This document shows positions 11,823 through 24,572 of a stretch of DNA of 64,000 bases, piece after piece. A program made the position numbers and the translations under genes. Each line of letters opens with the position of its first letter. The stretch's first letter is position 1. The DNA comes from Lunularia cruciata (Eukaryota > Streptophyta > Marchantiopsida > Lunulariales > Lunulariaceae): assembly GCA_948567375.1 (NCBI GenBank), contig OX419756.1:71774552-71838551 (forward strand), read 5' to 3'. The notes under the pieces were generated by a model that was given only the letters and a program-made list of their open reading frames with translations, had not been told where the DNA came from and searched no databases.

Positions 11823-12308
11823 ATGGGCCACGACTTCCCCTCCTCCTCCCCCTTCCCCAGAAGGATACATGACTGATCCAGACAAGTTGGCGGATTTATC
11901 GGTGTCTGCCCATTTCAGGTTTCCCCCCTGCTCCATCCACAATTAACTACTTCACTATTTGCAGTTACTACACTGTTGTGGTGCCGTTGGCTACGCCCCA
12001 ACACTACTCTAGGTTCCGTCCAAGGGAGACGAGGCTCGTGTGTATTGAGGCATCATAATTCATGTCCTTGCACAATCCTTCCCAATCCTGCTGTTTGTAT
12101 GCAGTGCATCTGCCCAACTCATTGCGACTGGAGAGAAGAAGATCTTCTGTCTCTCTTCAACTCGGACTTAGACTACCGCAGCAACGCGTGCGCTGGAGAG
12201 AAATCGACGGTCACCGATCTGCTTTCCTAAACTGCAGTTGAACTACTACACACGGTTCAGTCGATTCTTCTTGAATCGCCATGCGATAGCACTTCTCATA
12301 ACTTAGCA

Positions 12309-12337
12309 CTTAGTGCCACTTACCAAGTGGCACTAAG
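12309..12337. other. Perfect 13-bp hairpin with 3-nt loop
   Basis: CTTAGTGCCACTT (12,309-12,321) is followed by loop ACC and the exact complement AAGTGGCACTAAG (12,325-12,337). It is too short for a plant microRNA precursor, and no transcription unit is visible around it. It could be a cruciform, a protein-binding palindrome or a leftover of a small inverted-repeat element. Confidence 0.85.
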
Positions 12338-13199
12338 GGTTTCCCCCTTCGCAGTTTATGCAAGGAGGTTCATTATCAAGGGGCACGATAATCCGCCCGA
12401 ACCTGGCACCACTTTTTCTCGTAACGTCCAAGAAGCTGTCATCGTCATGATCTTCGCAGTATTAACTTATTAGTCTAGTTTTCAGCCTAAGAAGTTCTGA
12501 TCAGCATGATTTATTTACGACAGCGACTCAAAAGAATGTCAAGTTATCATAACTAGGCAATTCTAGAACGAGTCATCAGGGAGTATGATTTCAGGAAAGG
12601 TAACCTCTTATAACTACTTAGCATCACGAATTCATTCATAGTGTACACAGTCATATGAGGCAGGTTGCATCTGCTCCTTTTCGTATTTTATTACATAAAA
12701 AGGAACACCAGACAGATGGGAGGTTATGTTACCTTGTCGTAGCAACACCACACCATGAACTTTTAGTTGCTCCAGTGTCGGTCGGCAGGTGTGTTTGACG
12801 TAGACGAAGTTTGCAAAGGATTAAAATAAGGAGACAAGAAGTTTTTGCATAAATAAATTATGTGCTCATTGAATTAAAACCTCATAACATGTTTATCTCA
12901 TGGTTTGGATGACAATTTTATTTCACTTCAAATTGACTTTCAGGTAGCTCTCGATTGGCAAGCTTCCACGTGAATACCGTGTTGTGAAAATGCTGCAAAA
13001 TTGGTAGTTTACGTTCTTCACCGTTGTTTCATATTCGTATAATACCAGCAGCGGATAAGTACGGGGCCTGGACACAGATATCCCCGAAGAAAGGGCTAAA
13101 CCCAAAGCCAAACAAACAAATTAAATACAGCTGTGTGTTCCCGAACATAGATTGGAAGGCGATTCTCTTACCGAAGGGGTTTCAAAAATCCCATTTCAG

Positions 13200-13224
13200 C
13201 TTCCGTAAAACAATTTACGGGAAG
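13200..13224. other. Imperfect hairpin
   Basis: CTTCCGTAAA, then ACAA, then TTTACGGGAAG pair with a single bulged base. Related GTAAA and TTACGG words recur over the next 250 bp. This suggests diverged local duplications or a small inverted-repeat element. Confidence 0.6.
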
Positions 13225-14980
13225 CCAAACCCTAATCCTGTAAAATGTTACGGGGTGTGTTAATGAGAATTCATTAGTCTTTGCAGAAATGCTCTCTTAA
13301 TATTTAGAAATGTTACGGTAATTGAGACACGTGACCTGTAAATATTTCCGGTTATAGATAGTCCATTTAATTTATCTAACCAAAATGTGACCCGAAAAGA
13401 AACCATCTCAAGTCCTTCAATTTTTATGGGCAATTTCGTAAATATTTCTGTTTTGATTTACAGGACCCCCTAAATAAAATTATGAGATCCTTACGGGAAT
13501 GCACAATCCCCGTGAAATTCATTTTTGATGCCCCTAGTGTCTCATCCCATGTTCGATATTTGCTCCAGATATCCTACTTACGATATGGTAATGTTGCTTA
13601 TTGTCATGCATTCAGCTCCATGTGACGTCTCCACATAAGGGTCCTAAACGACTCGCATTCGAACTGGACTAACTCAAAGATTAGGAAGAAAGAGAAGTGT
13701 GGAGTAAGTTCTTGAAATAACTGCTTCCGAATGCTTTGGACAAAATGTCATCCGATCCTTGGCTCAGGGTATTTATTGAAGTAGAATCTTTTCTATTGAC
13801 GAGATAGTTCCTCTTGCTATACAACATCAAAGCTTTTGGCTCCTTCTTCTCTCTTGGTAACCTACAATATTTCACCTAGAGTTAATGATTACATATCCAA
13901 TGATATCTCATAATTGGTGATGATTTCTTTATGCATGAGAGCATACGGTGGTACTCTATTTTGGTCTGTGTGACCTTTTTCATGGCCCTTAAATGCACAA
14001 CTGTAATTTTACCTTTTCCATGCGATTAGGCACCTAGCTGCAGCTTATAATAGCTCAGTAAATTGTAATGAAAGCAGCTTCGATCAGAAGCATCTTTTGT
14101 TGATGAGGAAACAAACATGCCTCTGGCGATCTTATCGGACCGGAAAACTACAAACACGTACGGTTTATGGGCACTATCTTTGGGAAAGGAAAGCCAGTCT
14201 GCTGCCCGGTGAAGAATCCCCCCTGAGCGCTGGTTTCTCCCGATTTTAGGAGAGATGGACCTTGGTGTTTCAGTAAAGGAGATTATAGGTGCTGGAGGAA
14301 AGAGGGAATGGAAAAGTAAACGCTTGTAGGTTCTCTATGGTCAAGGTGTTTAGGTTCGATGGACACTCAGGATAGCCTCATATGTAGGTACCATGGAGGA
14401 GAAGGCGACGGCTACAGTTTGCTCAGGCTTACCGTTGCAGGCACCACTAATGAACACGCTATATCCGCAGGAGTTCGTAGGCAGGCTCGAACGTCCCCGT
14501 CGATATATCCTCCAGGAGAGAACACTCCGCCTTGATTCCCTTGAGGTACTTGGGCACTACCTACTATGAACCAATCCTCCAAAGAACTTCGCCGATGTGA
14601 CGTCAAGCGTCTCGATCTGCTCTCCTCTTCAATATAGTAAGTCATTGATAAGTACAAGATTGATTTCAGTATAGCTTGATCCAAATCGGAGATCGAGACA
14701 GTCTACGGTGTTATCGAGAGCTAGAATATTTCTCGAGCCTCTGCATTCTACAAGTGGATTGCCGGCCATTCCTAACCATGTATTCTTGAGCAGATTGAGC
14801 ACTATCACACATGCCAAAATACTTCGATCCTGTCCCAATAAGCCTCGATTTTACATGAAATTCAATGAGAGTTAACTGATACGGTGGACTTCTATGTGAC
14901 ACTCCGTGCAGTAGTCGACTCCTAAGCATACAGTGTCCAAGAATGAACTTGTGACGTGGGTATAAAATAAAGAAGCAAAG

Positions 14981-15070
14981 GCGACCGCGTAGGAAAAACG
15001 AAGGATGGGAAGACCCCATCAGGCCGTACAAGGGAGAGAAAAAAAATAACATGGGGCTAAACCCCAATAG
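14981..15070. repeat. R1 short interspersed repeat, copy 3 (fullest)
   Basis: This is the most complete R1 copy. It starts GCGACCGCGTAGGAAAAA, passes through the core GAAGGATGGGAAGACCCC and CCGTACAAGGGAGAG, and ends in AACATGGGGCTAAACCCCAA, which itself forms a small GGGG-CCCC hairpin. TATA-rich sequence flanks it on both sides. No target duplication is certain. Confidence 0.85.
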
Positions 15071-18000
15071 AGTTTATATAGATATACTTAAATATATATA
15101 TAATAACTTGTGACAAACGTGGGTATAAAATAAATATATAAATATAACGCGGAGTTTACCTTATCCAGCTTTGGGACAACCTTCATAAGCACCCTTTGAA
15201 TAATACGAGAACGACCTCACACACCTTTGAGATGAGTAGTTTGTTCTAGAGATCCACTAAAACAATGTCCTCAGGACAAGGTCGGTGATCGAGTCCGCAC
15301 ACTGGGAAATTAAGGGCATGTGTACAGTAGAACAAGAACGATTTGGAACATTTTGGATACAAACACAATAGTACATATATTCCTGAACTGTATGGCCTGA
15401 CTTTCAGCAATACAGCCACCCCACCCCACTCCACTCACGTTCGTTACGACGTTCACGGTTGCACTTGAAACAATTGAGTTGGACAATCTGCGTGAGACCT
15501 CCAACGACTCTGAATTACGCACACCGAATGTGTCCATTTTTGTTAGGGGTTCCAGACAAAGGAAAATCAAAGCAGCTCCTCCTTCAACTTCAAAGTTAAA
15601 CTTGTCCTATTTTCTTGACTGAGACCAGGCATCTGCGTGGCATCTGAATCCTCACTGAAGTGGCAGTACTTGAGATTCAATCGACATAAGTTCCCGCGCG
15701 ATATCACGCGAATCTCCATAATATTAAACAAGCATTAAAAAGTTGCATACTTTTACATTAATGTTGTACTGACACTCTTTAGTGCTTGTGAGCAGAGCTT
15801 GTTACCATGGTTCTTCAAATGATCCAACGGGTTAATGAAGATGTATGTTGTACATATGAACTACAAGTTATTGTGTTACACCCTCATATCTTTTAAGGTC
15901 TTTTTTGAAATGCAGACGAGCCTCTAGAACTACCTTGTGAGTTTTCTCAAGTTCCCAGACCCATATCAATCATAATTTACGTTTACAAAATGACAGATAT
16001 CAATGATTTAATGTTCCCAATTCTTTGTGATCTTCCACAAGTTCCCGAACATATCAACGCTGTTTGTTTTTTCACAAGATGAATGATTTTCTTTCACAAT
16101 TTCATGCAATTTGTATAGAAAAAGCTAAATGAGTACGTTCGCTTTTGTACCGTACTTTGTACTGGCCTCCAACAAAGAGGTTTCGCGTGGCTTCACAAGC
16201 ATAATAACGTAGATAATTTAACCTCAAATGCTAGAACAGTTGAGGTTACAAATTAAGGTCGAATTTAAAAGATAGCCAGCAAGTCATTCCCGGTTCAACT
16301 GCTCCTTGCGTTCTCAAAAGTTATTCGTACATTGTAGAAAACATGAATAAAAAAATTTATATGGTTTCTTGTGATGAGAAGAATAAATTATTCCTCGTGA
16401 TAAGACTGGCGCTACTTTAGTTGCAGCGAGTCCATAATATATGTTCCTCCTCCTATTTGAAAATAAAGAATGAAAATTGCAATGAAGACCCATCATCTGC
16501 TCAGCTCTCACGTACCACCCTTGGACTGAAATGCCGTCCGAGTTCCAAGACTCTGCCATACTTAGACATGTTTCTAACTAAGGTCTATGTAAATCAGGTG
16601 ACACAGAGCAAGTTGAGGCGGTGGACGTAGTTTACAGGGATAGGATTAAAATTTGATTGATATTGATATCTAAATATTCTTAATTTCTTCACAAACAGCA
16701 GAAAATTTGTTGGTTTTAATGGATATTATTTTATTTTCCTTTACTTATTGATTCACAAAAAATTTGGAAAAGAATCTGGCAGTATTAAAAATTCGCATTT
16801 AGAACACAGATACACTCCAAATTTAGTTGTACTTTACATATAATTATCTTTTCAAGCAATCTCTATCGAATGGAAATCCAACTTTCCGTTCAGAGATTGG
16901 ACAACAAACCACTTCTGGCTTAACGGACAAACGTCTTTTCAAGTGTTAAACCTTAGGCAGAGGCAGTTGTATTTAGAATAAACTTCTAACTTTTAAAAGG
17001 ATTATGTTAAGAAATTTTTCCAACTGCTCCGATTGAAAAAATATTTAAAATTATGAATAGAGTACACCGAAATAACAAGCATGACAATCTCAAAAATCTA
17101 TTAATCATTCAAATGTAACCTATCAGATTGACAAGATAGATGAAATTCGATACTAGCTTCAAGCAACCAAGAAGTCCAACCTTGCAGGACCCAGTGCTAA
17201 TTGTTTAATATAGCTTCTCAGATGTCTGCTTTTATAACATCTATCTGCTCAATAACAACTGTATCTCATTTCTTATATCCGATCCTTGTGCCTATAAAAT
17301 AAAATAAAGTCCGAATGGACTTTGCTGAGCTTTTGCCTATGTCTCCCGCACATTAAAGGAGGAAGCCAAAGCATCGTTCACGTGAGTAGAGGGCCAGTGG
17401 AATTGGAATACTTGCTCTATAGACCGACTTTACATCGACCATAGGGACAAGATAAAATCTATCTGCCTGATCTGACCGGGGAGTCGTAGCAGAGAAAAGT
17501 GAAGTAGAGTGTTCCTTGATCTATGTCTTGATCACAGAAGTGCAACTCGACGGGGGCGGTTCATAATAATTCACACCGAGTGTTTGTATAGAACTGCTGG
17601 ATAATATACTGTGGGCGGGAAGGCAAAAACCGCTACAGGGTTGATAGACTGCCGGCGTTTGGACATGGGTTTTGTGATCCTTACCGCCTTGCCCACATCA
17701 CCAAATAGTAAGACCATACAAAGGAGTTCCATTGCATTCCACTTCCCCTGCTCAGAAGTTAGTAAAGTGCAGTTGGGTTCATCTTATGAAGTTTACGCCA
17801 ATGATTGAGGAAGTTTTTAGAGTTGATTTCTGAGCTTACTGTCACCTTTCCAATTGCTTGTACATGTTAAGTAACCCAAAGCCTAATTTGGCCAAATTAG
17901 AAAATTTGTAGTAGTCTTGAGAAGATGTGTATGAATGGGAAATCGTGGGTTCATTATTCATTATCGACGTACATGCACCCAGTTGCATTCTCGTGAGATG

Positions 18001-19500
18001 CGGTTTCAATCATCAAAATCCATTGATCGATGATGTGGCGAAATGCATAAGCAAGAAATTCCCGTTTCTAAAAGATATTTAGACGATGTGTCCGTCAAAA
18101 ATCCATGCATTCAGTTTGTACACTGTAAGTCTGGTTTTCCAGTGTCGGTGCTTTTTAAGACAATACGTAAACTCAGTTGGCTCACACTCTACTACTGCTG
18201 ATTCACAACAGTTGACAAAAAGGGCTATCTATGGAAATAGTGAATCAATCTCCTCGTTTACTTTTGACTGAAAGAATCACACTTTGCAGTAATTCAGAAA
18301 ACCCATGTCAACCCTGATAAACAACAATTATATCAGAAATAGTTTCTGGATCTTCGATTCGCAAAAGGCTAGAAAATAGACATTTGTTTGAACGTTCAGG
18401 TATAAACAAGTACGCCATTGTACCTGACCAGTTACCTACCAACAGTACACTGCTAATGGTCTCAGAATCAGGGAAGAAACTGCGGCTTAAGTCGGTTTCG
18501 AGTAAAAAGCCGGTAGCCGGCTTCGAGTCAGGTTTCATGTATGAAACAAAGTTCGTTCTTATCCATCTACTTCTCAAAGGAAATCTAGTGAACATGATAG
18601 AAGATTATTCTGTTATCTTTCTGGTCAGGTATTATAGGGGATACACCATGCATAAAGTGACGGTTTCATACGGGAAGTTTTGGAGGTTTACCAAGGGTAT
18701 CAAGTATAGACATAAATACGAGTGATAGTGGTAGAGATGGTATGAAGGGGGTACACACTCCAACGTTTACATAGGATTTGAGGTATGCTTCACTAAATAA
18801 TTATATATGGTGGTTGCTGTGAAAGAGGCAGGTACAACAGGAAATTGACTCACCTTAAAATTTTGTGAGGGATTGATGAATATAAAGTAAAGATGTTACG
18901 TTCTGGTCCTCAATTTTAAACCGAGGCAACTCTGTGACGTACTTTTGAACCTCATCCATGATTGATGCAAAGTAATTTCATAGATAATATTTATTATCTA
19001 TGAAAATTTTGAAAATTGATTCACAAAGGTAAGAACTATATATTTATCTCTGGACTCTATTGAATGATTCTTAGTTACATACTACGAACTGCGATTCATG
19101 ATTCAATTCCGCTAGTTAAATATGTTCTATTTATTTTTTATAGCCTGCAATTACCTTATTAGATTTTTCTTGTATTTTCAAGTTATATATTGAAAAATTG
19201 AGCAAACTTATTGAGATGAAAATATTGAGTGTAGGAGACTTGATCTATATGTGATCCATGCGTAAGAAAAGGAAGAAAAGCTCTAACAAATTTTCTTTCA
19301 AACATGCATTATCTTTGCTATGATTGGTTTTATATGTTCTATAAAATCTTAAAATTGAAATTATTACTTACATAAAATTATGATAAAAAATAAAATTAAA
19401 ATAAAACAATTGTTGCAAGTAGAAGGGTTTGACTATTTATAAATAATTTTGAACTACAAGGGAAGATTATCAAATTAGTTCTCCATGCAAGTGAGAAGAA

Positions 19501-19565
19501 GGCCACCGTGTAGAAAAAATGAAGGATGGGAAGACCCCATCCAGCCGTCCAAGGGAGAGACAATA
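19501..19565. repeat. R1 short interspersed repeat, copy 4
   Basis: It runs from GGCCACCGTGTAGAAAAAAT through the exact core GAAGGATGGGAAGACCCCAT to CAAGGGAGAGACA. It is truncated before the AACATGGGGCTAA end seen at 14,981 and 43,035. Confidence 0.85.
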
Positions 19566-20713
19566 AAGTGCAAGTTACTATTCAACTTCTACAAGATACT
19601 TGGAAAGTACATTAGAAAGGAATATTTAAAAGGCTCACTTAGGAATCTTTTTAGTGACCAAGTAGTGCAGTAAGGTAATTAAGAAATTTTCTAAGACTTG
19701 GGCTATAAGATTTTAAGAAACCTTCCTAAGGATTGAGTTATTTGGCCGAGAAGTTAACTTGACAATAAATTAATTGCTAATTTCTCTAGGAAGTAAGCAG
19801 GTACCTTTCTAACTAAATAATAAGACTTTTGAGCCATTTATGGCATTTGAAGTAAATTCCATGGCAATTCTAGGTCCACCTCTTATCTTCAACACTCCCT
19901 ACTTGTCTCTCATATTATACTCTTGTACTTGGATATAGAGTATAGTGGGATGGTTTGGAGTCTATGGTTCTCGTGAATAATCAACTCTAAATTTATCGGA
20001 TTGTTTCATCTATTTCATGCCTAAGTATAATTTTCATAAGTGTATAACGTCTTCTTTTGTCTTATAAGACTTTCTCATACATTAACCTCTTGTTAAAATG
20101 AACCTTTGGTGCTTATAATCATCACTCGTTGTAAAAGATGGATGTGTGCTATTTGAATTCTTATTTAGACTTTAATTTCTCTTAATTATGAGAGTGGTAG
20201 AGATAAAGATGGTAGATATATCCGTCAATAAAATTATGATCAGGCAATATAATAACACAACTTACTAGATTATTAAAAACCCATGTTCAACCACAACAAG
20301 TAGAAGGAGTTATATTTCAAGAAGAGGAAAAATTGTATCCATTTCACAAAACTATTAAATGAGAAGACAATTGTAAATGAAGTAGAGAATTCTGTAATTA
20401 ATTATGAGCAACATTTGTGTACCTCCAACATACAAGTATCACCATTGAATCCTATCTCTTGCAATTCAACTACAGAACATCAAAAACTCTGTGCAAAGAA
20501 TTGAAGCGAAGCAAGCATAATTTGGTGTGGCAAATTGCATTGTTTCTTGGTCAGAGTTCCTAGTAATCAACAGAAGAAGATATGCATATTATTTTCTTTG
20601 AAAGCTAAAGCAAGGAGATTTGGTGAAGAGCTATATTTCCTACTTTAAAATGATCTTATGCAATAAAATTTCAAATTCATGAAGGATAAATGATTTTAGC
20701 ATGAACTAAAACC

Positions 20714-20813
20714 CCATATAGAAATATAAATAATCATGATGAAACTTAAGTGAGTAATAGAAGCCATATAGAAATAGAAATAATCATGATGAAACTTAAG
20801 TGATTAATAGAAG
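20714..20813. repeat. 50-bp tandem duplication
   Basis: Units 20,714-20,763 and 20,764-20,813 share ATAATCATGATGAAACTTAA and differ at only a few bases. A third partial start (AAGCCATAGAGATG) follows. Confidence 0.9.
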
Positions 20814-22134
20814 CCATAGAGATGATTGAGAGATTAGGCTCACTTATCTCTTCAATACTTGTGTATTCAAAATCTCAGTAAGTTATGCAAGTGTATCATA
20901 TGAATGGAAATGAGGAGATTATATATCAAAGAGTATATACAAATATATCTATCTTATCAATATTTATTTATAAGGAAAAAATACTTCAAAATAGAACATG
21001 CTTCTAATACCAACAACCTTGTTATTGCATTGAAAATTATCTAAAGTACACAAGATGAACTTGACCAATTTCATAGGTTGAACATATGAGAATCAAACCA
21101 ATCACAAAAATGCCAATGTCCAATAAAACAAACCAAGCAACTTATTGAGTTTACGACTAGTTCTAATGAAGTTGGTATGAGAGCATAACACACAATGTCA
21201 ATTTTTCAATCTTCATAGTATGAGTTTTAGAATCATCTTTAGAAGATTTTGGTAGTTCAAAAAATTATTTCCCTACGGTGATAGATGGGAAGAAGAAACC
21301 TACTCTTATACTCCTAATCCGATACTTCTCAAGATTATTTACAAGTATATGGAGTTTAATAATGAAATCTCTAGTTATACTTTGGTACCATGATATCATC
21401 CTTCTAAACATGATCATGCAAAACTTGAGCAAAATTTAGTTGAGAAAAATAAATTACTATACAAGGCAAAGTCTTACATATAGGATGTTTTGCACCTTTT
21501 TTGAAAGCACACATATAATACTTGAGACCAAAGATAAGTACAACAATATAGTTGCTTTGCTTTGTTGTTGAGCAAGTTAGGAAGAAGGAGATACCATTAC
21601 TTGTAGCTTTTATGAAACCAATCATACAAGTGGATCAAGAGAAGATGAAGGTATTGAATTTAAAGACAATCAATAAGATTTTATAAGCTTGGCAGAAAAA
21701 TTTCTTGGTAATTTATGTGAGGGTTTACTTTTGACTGATAGATGCCATTAAAATAAATTTTCTCCCTAAATTTATATGCCTATAGTAGTATAATAACTAT
21801 GCATAATTTAAATAAATAAGTTACTTGAAACTTCTAGAAGATACTCTAGAATACACCTAGGAAGTTTAATATAAGAATATTTAAAAGAAATCGAAGAACC
21901 TATTTAGATGTTGAGTATGCTATTAAAGTACTCATGAATGTTCCTATAAACTTATGCTATTAGATGTTTATGAATCTTCCTAGCAATGAAGTAAACTTAG
22001 CTAGGAAATAAATAAATAAAAATTTCCAATCAAGCTTGAACACACCACAAGTATCTTTAAGAAAGCCTTGTGCCATCCCTAAAATTTATCCAAAATAGCC
22101 TTTTGTACAAGGTATAGATCTTGCAAATAGGTGG

Positions 22135-22369
22135 TCTGTTTGTTTGCTTTACCAATAACCTATATAAAATGGATAAATTTATGGATAAAATGCATTAAGT
22201 ACTCAAATATTTGCTTAATATTATGTTATTCACACAAGTTATATTTATCTATAGGAAGATTACTATTAAGCTTATGCAAGAACAATTTTTTAACAAATAG
22301 AAATTTAACTTCTAAAAAGAGGAGGTTACTTTCTTAGATCATAAGGTTTTGGCTTAAAATATTAAGAGA
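22135..22369 (+). pseudogene. Old gypsy RT fragment, left half (element B)
   Basis: Decayed plus-strand gypsy RT. The region resembles the RT palm (an LPIT..IKW..LW block and a ruined YLDD stretch around 22,240). It is followed by LLKLMQEQFF and EEVTFLDHKVLA in the position of the LKP.KCEF and EVEFLGH blocks. The reading breaks exactly where the copia LTR begins (22,370) and resumes at 34,206 with connection sequence. This places the copia insertion inside an older gypsy. Similarity is weak and several stops are present. Confidence 0.55.
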
Positions 22370-22633
22370 TTTTGAGACTACAAGCTCTCTTTAGGTGTGA
22401 ACTAGTTCTGATTAGACTGAACTTGTATAGCATTGCATTCACACTTAATACAGTTGTTATAGAGTTAGTTAGAAAGCCGCTGTCTATGTGGCGCACTAGG
22501 TTCTTGGCCTATCCTATTTTTTGGTTAGGGCTTTGTTCTCAGATCTGTGTATATACTAGGGAGCAATGCATATCTAGATCATTCTCTTGGTTTATCCACA
22601 CTCTCTCTTGTGTGTACTGCAAGTTTCTTTACA
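22370..22633 (+). repeat. 5' LTR of copia 1
   Basis: About 264 bp, aligning along its length with 33,934-34,205. Shared blocks are GCATTGCATTCACACTTA, GGCGCACTAGGTTCTTGGCC and TTTGTTCTCAGATCTGT. It ends TTTACA immediately before the primer site. The first base pair has drifted (TTTTGAGAC versus TGTTGAGAC in the partner). Confidence 0.9.
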
Positions 22634-22644
22634 TGGTATCAAAG
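22634..22644 (+). other. Primer-binding site of copia 1
   Basis: TGGTATCAAAG directly follows the 5' LTR. It differs by one base from the initiator tRNA-Met complement TGGTATCAGAG used by most plant copia elements. Confidence 0.85.
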
Positions 22645-23389
22645 TAATAAAGTGTGTGGAGTGCCTTAAATGTATGCTAGTGCAAGGCAAGCAAGAGAAG
22701 TGCAGCTTGGAGACAACAATCCTTTCTTTGATGCAATAGCTAGACATGTTATTGAACCCAGAGTTCCATTAGCTAGATGATGGTAAAGAGAGGTGCAGAT
22801 AGTCAATGTTGACAATTTAATTTCATTTTTGAGTGCCAAGATAATGTTTTTTGACCAAAATGACATCATCCATTGTTCAAAAGGCTTGACTTTATTTCCA
22901 CTGAGTTTCAAGGCAATCAAAGTCTTTGACAACCAATGTTCTGGAGACCTTTATCTTCCAAATGGAACCACCCTAGATCCCTTGTGTAGAAAATAACACT
23001 AAAAATAAGGGTGGAGGGAGTGGGTGCCTCCTACCTAGGCAAATTGAAGCAAAAAGTTTTACATTTTAATGAGTCACTTTGATTTTTGCCTTCAAACTCT
23101 AAAATCCCCAATTTTCTTGACATGTCTTGGCACGTTTTGCCTTTGATCCCCATTGTGGAGGTCTCTTTTTTGTCGATTGCCCTTTGAACATGTGTTTTTC
23201 CTACATTTTATGATAGATTCTTGACTTTTTTGTTTTCTTTTAGGGTCAATAGATGTGTGTGTTCAAAGTAGTGCAAAGTCCAAAGAAAAATTGATATTAT
23301 GAAGGAGTTATGATCTATCGGAGCAATCAATTGAGAAGTTTACTTGCCTTTTTGAGTATAGATCAACCATGACTAAATTTAGAGTGAGC

Positions 23390-24230
23390 TCATCACAAGA
23401 GAGAAGCTTTACAAAGGCAATTATGCTATATGGAAATTGCAAGTGAAGTAATTCCTTATGGGACAAGAACTATGAAAGACTGTTACAAGGGAGGAGATGA
23501 AACCATAAGGAGGTGATAAGAGCACAAAGGTGAGAAAATGGAAGAAGCAAACCAACCGAGTCTTGCGTTACCTTACAATTTCTGTTTTTGTCTTTATGTG
23601 TAGCTTTGTTCAAGATGTAGAGATACCACAAGGTGTGTGGTAGGTGCTTGGAAAGGTGTGTGAGACATCTACCAAGGTGCATAAGTTGCAATTGAAATAG
23701 AAGCTCAATGTTATCAAGAAAGAGTCACAATTAGTAAACAAATACATTCTGTCTATAAGGGGTATTGTTGACCAACTTGACAACATTGGAGTCATAGTAG
23801 GTGATGAAAATTTGACCATGATTACCTTACAAGGACTGGGTCTTAAGTACCAATCTTTTAGATGAAGATTGTTGTGCATGAGACTTTTTCTTCTTTTCAA
23901 GATTTGACCTCCTTGTTGGTGAGTGAAGAAATGAGATTGATAAGAAACCAACAGTCTTCCTCAAATTTATAGCAGCAAGATCAAGCTCTATATGCAATGC
24001 AAGTAGAGGTAGAGGCCATGCATGTATCTTTAGATGTATCTTTCAATAGAATAGTAATAGCGGAGGTGTTTATGGACATAAAATCAACCTTCAAATCATT
24101 ACTAGATCCCAAATTGGCCCAACTACAACATATTCAAGATTTGAATAGGAGTAAATGCTACATTCTCCCATGATAGTGTAACCATTGTGGTAAAGGCTAC
24201 TATGCTCATGATTGTCACAAGTGGCAACAA
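23390..24230 (+). pseudogene. Copia gag remnant (copia 1)
   Basis: The reading KLYKGNYAIWKLQVK near 23,410, then IRGIVDQLDNIGV and DENLTMITLQGL near 23,760-23,840, matches the copia gag (UBN2-type) pattern. A zinc knuckle lies at 24,177-24,215 as CNHCGKGYYAHDC, where the histidine of CX2CX4HX4C has become tyrosine. Several stops and frameshifts occur. Downstream is a 39-bp tandem duplication (24,254-24,331). The roughly 600 bp between the primer site and the gag start has no clear coding sense. Confidence 0.75.
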
Positions 24231-24253
24231 CAACAATACCATAATACTAGTCA

Positions 24254-24331
24254 AGGCTATGTTGCTCAATATAATTTTTTAGCTTGTGATTTAGGCTATG
24301 TTGCTCAATATAATTTTTTAGCTTGTGATTT
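24254..24331. repeat. 39-bp tandem duplication inside copia 1 gag
   Basis: AGGCTATGTTGCTCAATATA and the rest of the unit are repeated exactly once (24,254-24,292 and 24,293-24,331). It is in frame length (39 bp) and absent from the general copia layout, so it arose within this copy or its recent lineage. Confidence 0.9.
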
Positions 24332-24404
24332 TGACAACTACAATGATCTTGAAGAAGAGAGTCTATTGAAAATGATTAAAGTCATGAGGACCATAGTGCA
24401 ACTT

Positions 24405-24567
24405 GCAGAGGATTGGTACATTGATTTTGGAGCCAACAAGCACATGACATGCCATCAAGATTGGTTTAGTCATCTCAAACCAATTCAACATCCTATTGTT
24501 GTTGTTGTTGTTGTTGTTGTTATAGGTAATGACATACAACATCAGATCACTCATGAGGGTGAAGTGC
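24405..24567 (+). pseudogene. Copia protease fragment, split by chromovirus (copia 1)
   Basis: WYIDFGANKHMTCH is the copia aspartic protease active site, normally with D-S-G. The serine codon is now TTT. A run of GTT codons (24,498-24,522) has expanded inside it. The frame is cut at 24,568-24,572 (CTATT) by the chromovirus. It resumes after 30,227 with sequence reading DVLFIPTITKNLVSIGQLAK, the pre-integrase region. Confidence 0.8.
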
Positions 24568-24572
24568 CTATT

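Larger units (their letters stand above)
7994..22100. other. Long low-copy region without a recognised gene
   Basis: Many short open frames occur on both strands, the longest about 150 codons at 9,857-10,315. None shows a domain, a family match or a convincing exon series. CpG is ordinary up to roughly 18-19 kb and the sequence then becomes AT-rich. The features I can support are listed separately: tandem duplications at 8,797, 11,769 and 20,714, hairpins at 12,309 and 13,200, and R1 repeats at 11,318, 14,981 and 19,501. Regulatory or non-coding genes could be present but are not visible to me. Confidence 0.55.

Noticed and set aside
13681-13875. 64-codon minus-strand frame as a gene
   Set aside because: Short, no family match, in a region without other exons.
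14981-15070. R1 as a tRNA-derived SINE
   Set aside because: I could not find convincing A and B boxes or a poly-A or simple-repeat tail, so only a neutral repeat label is given.
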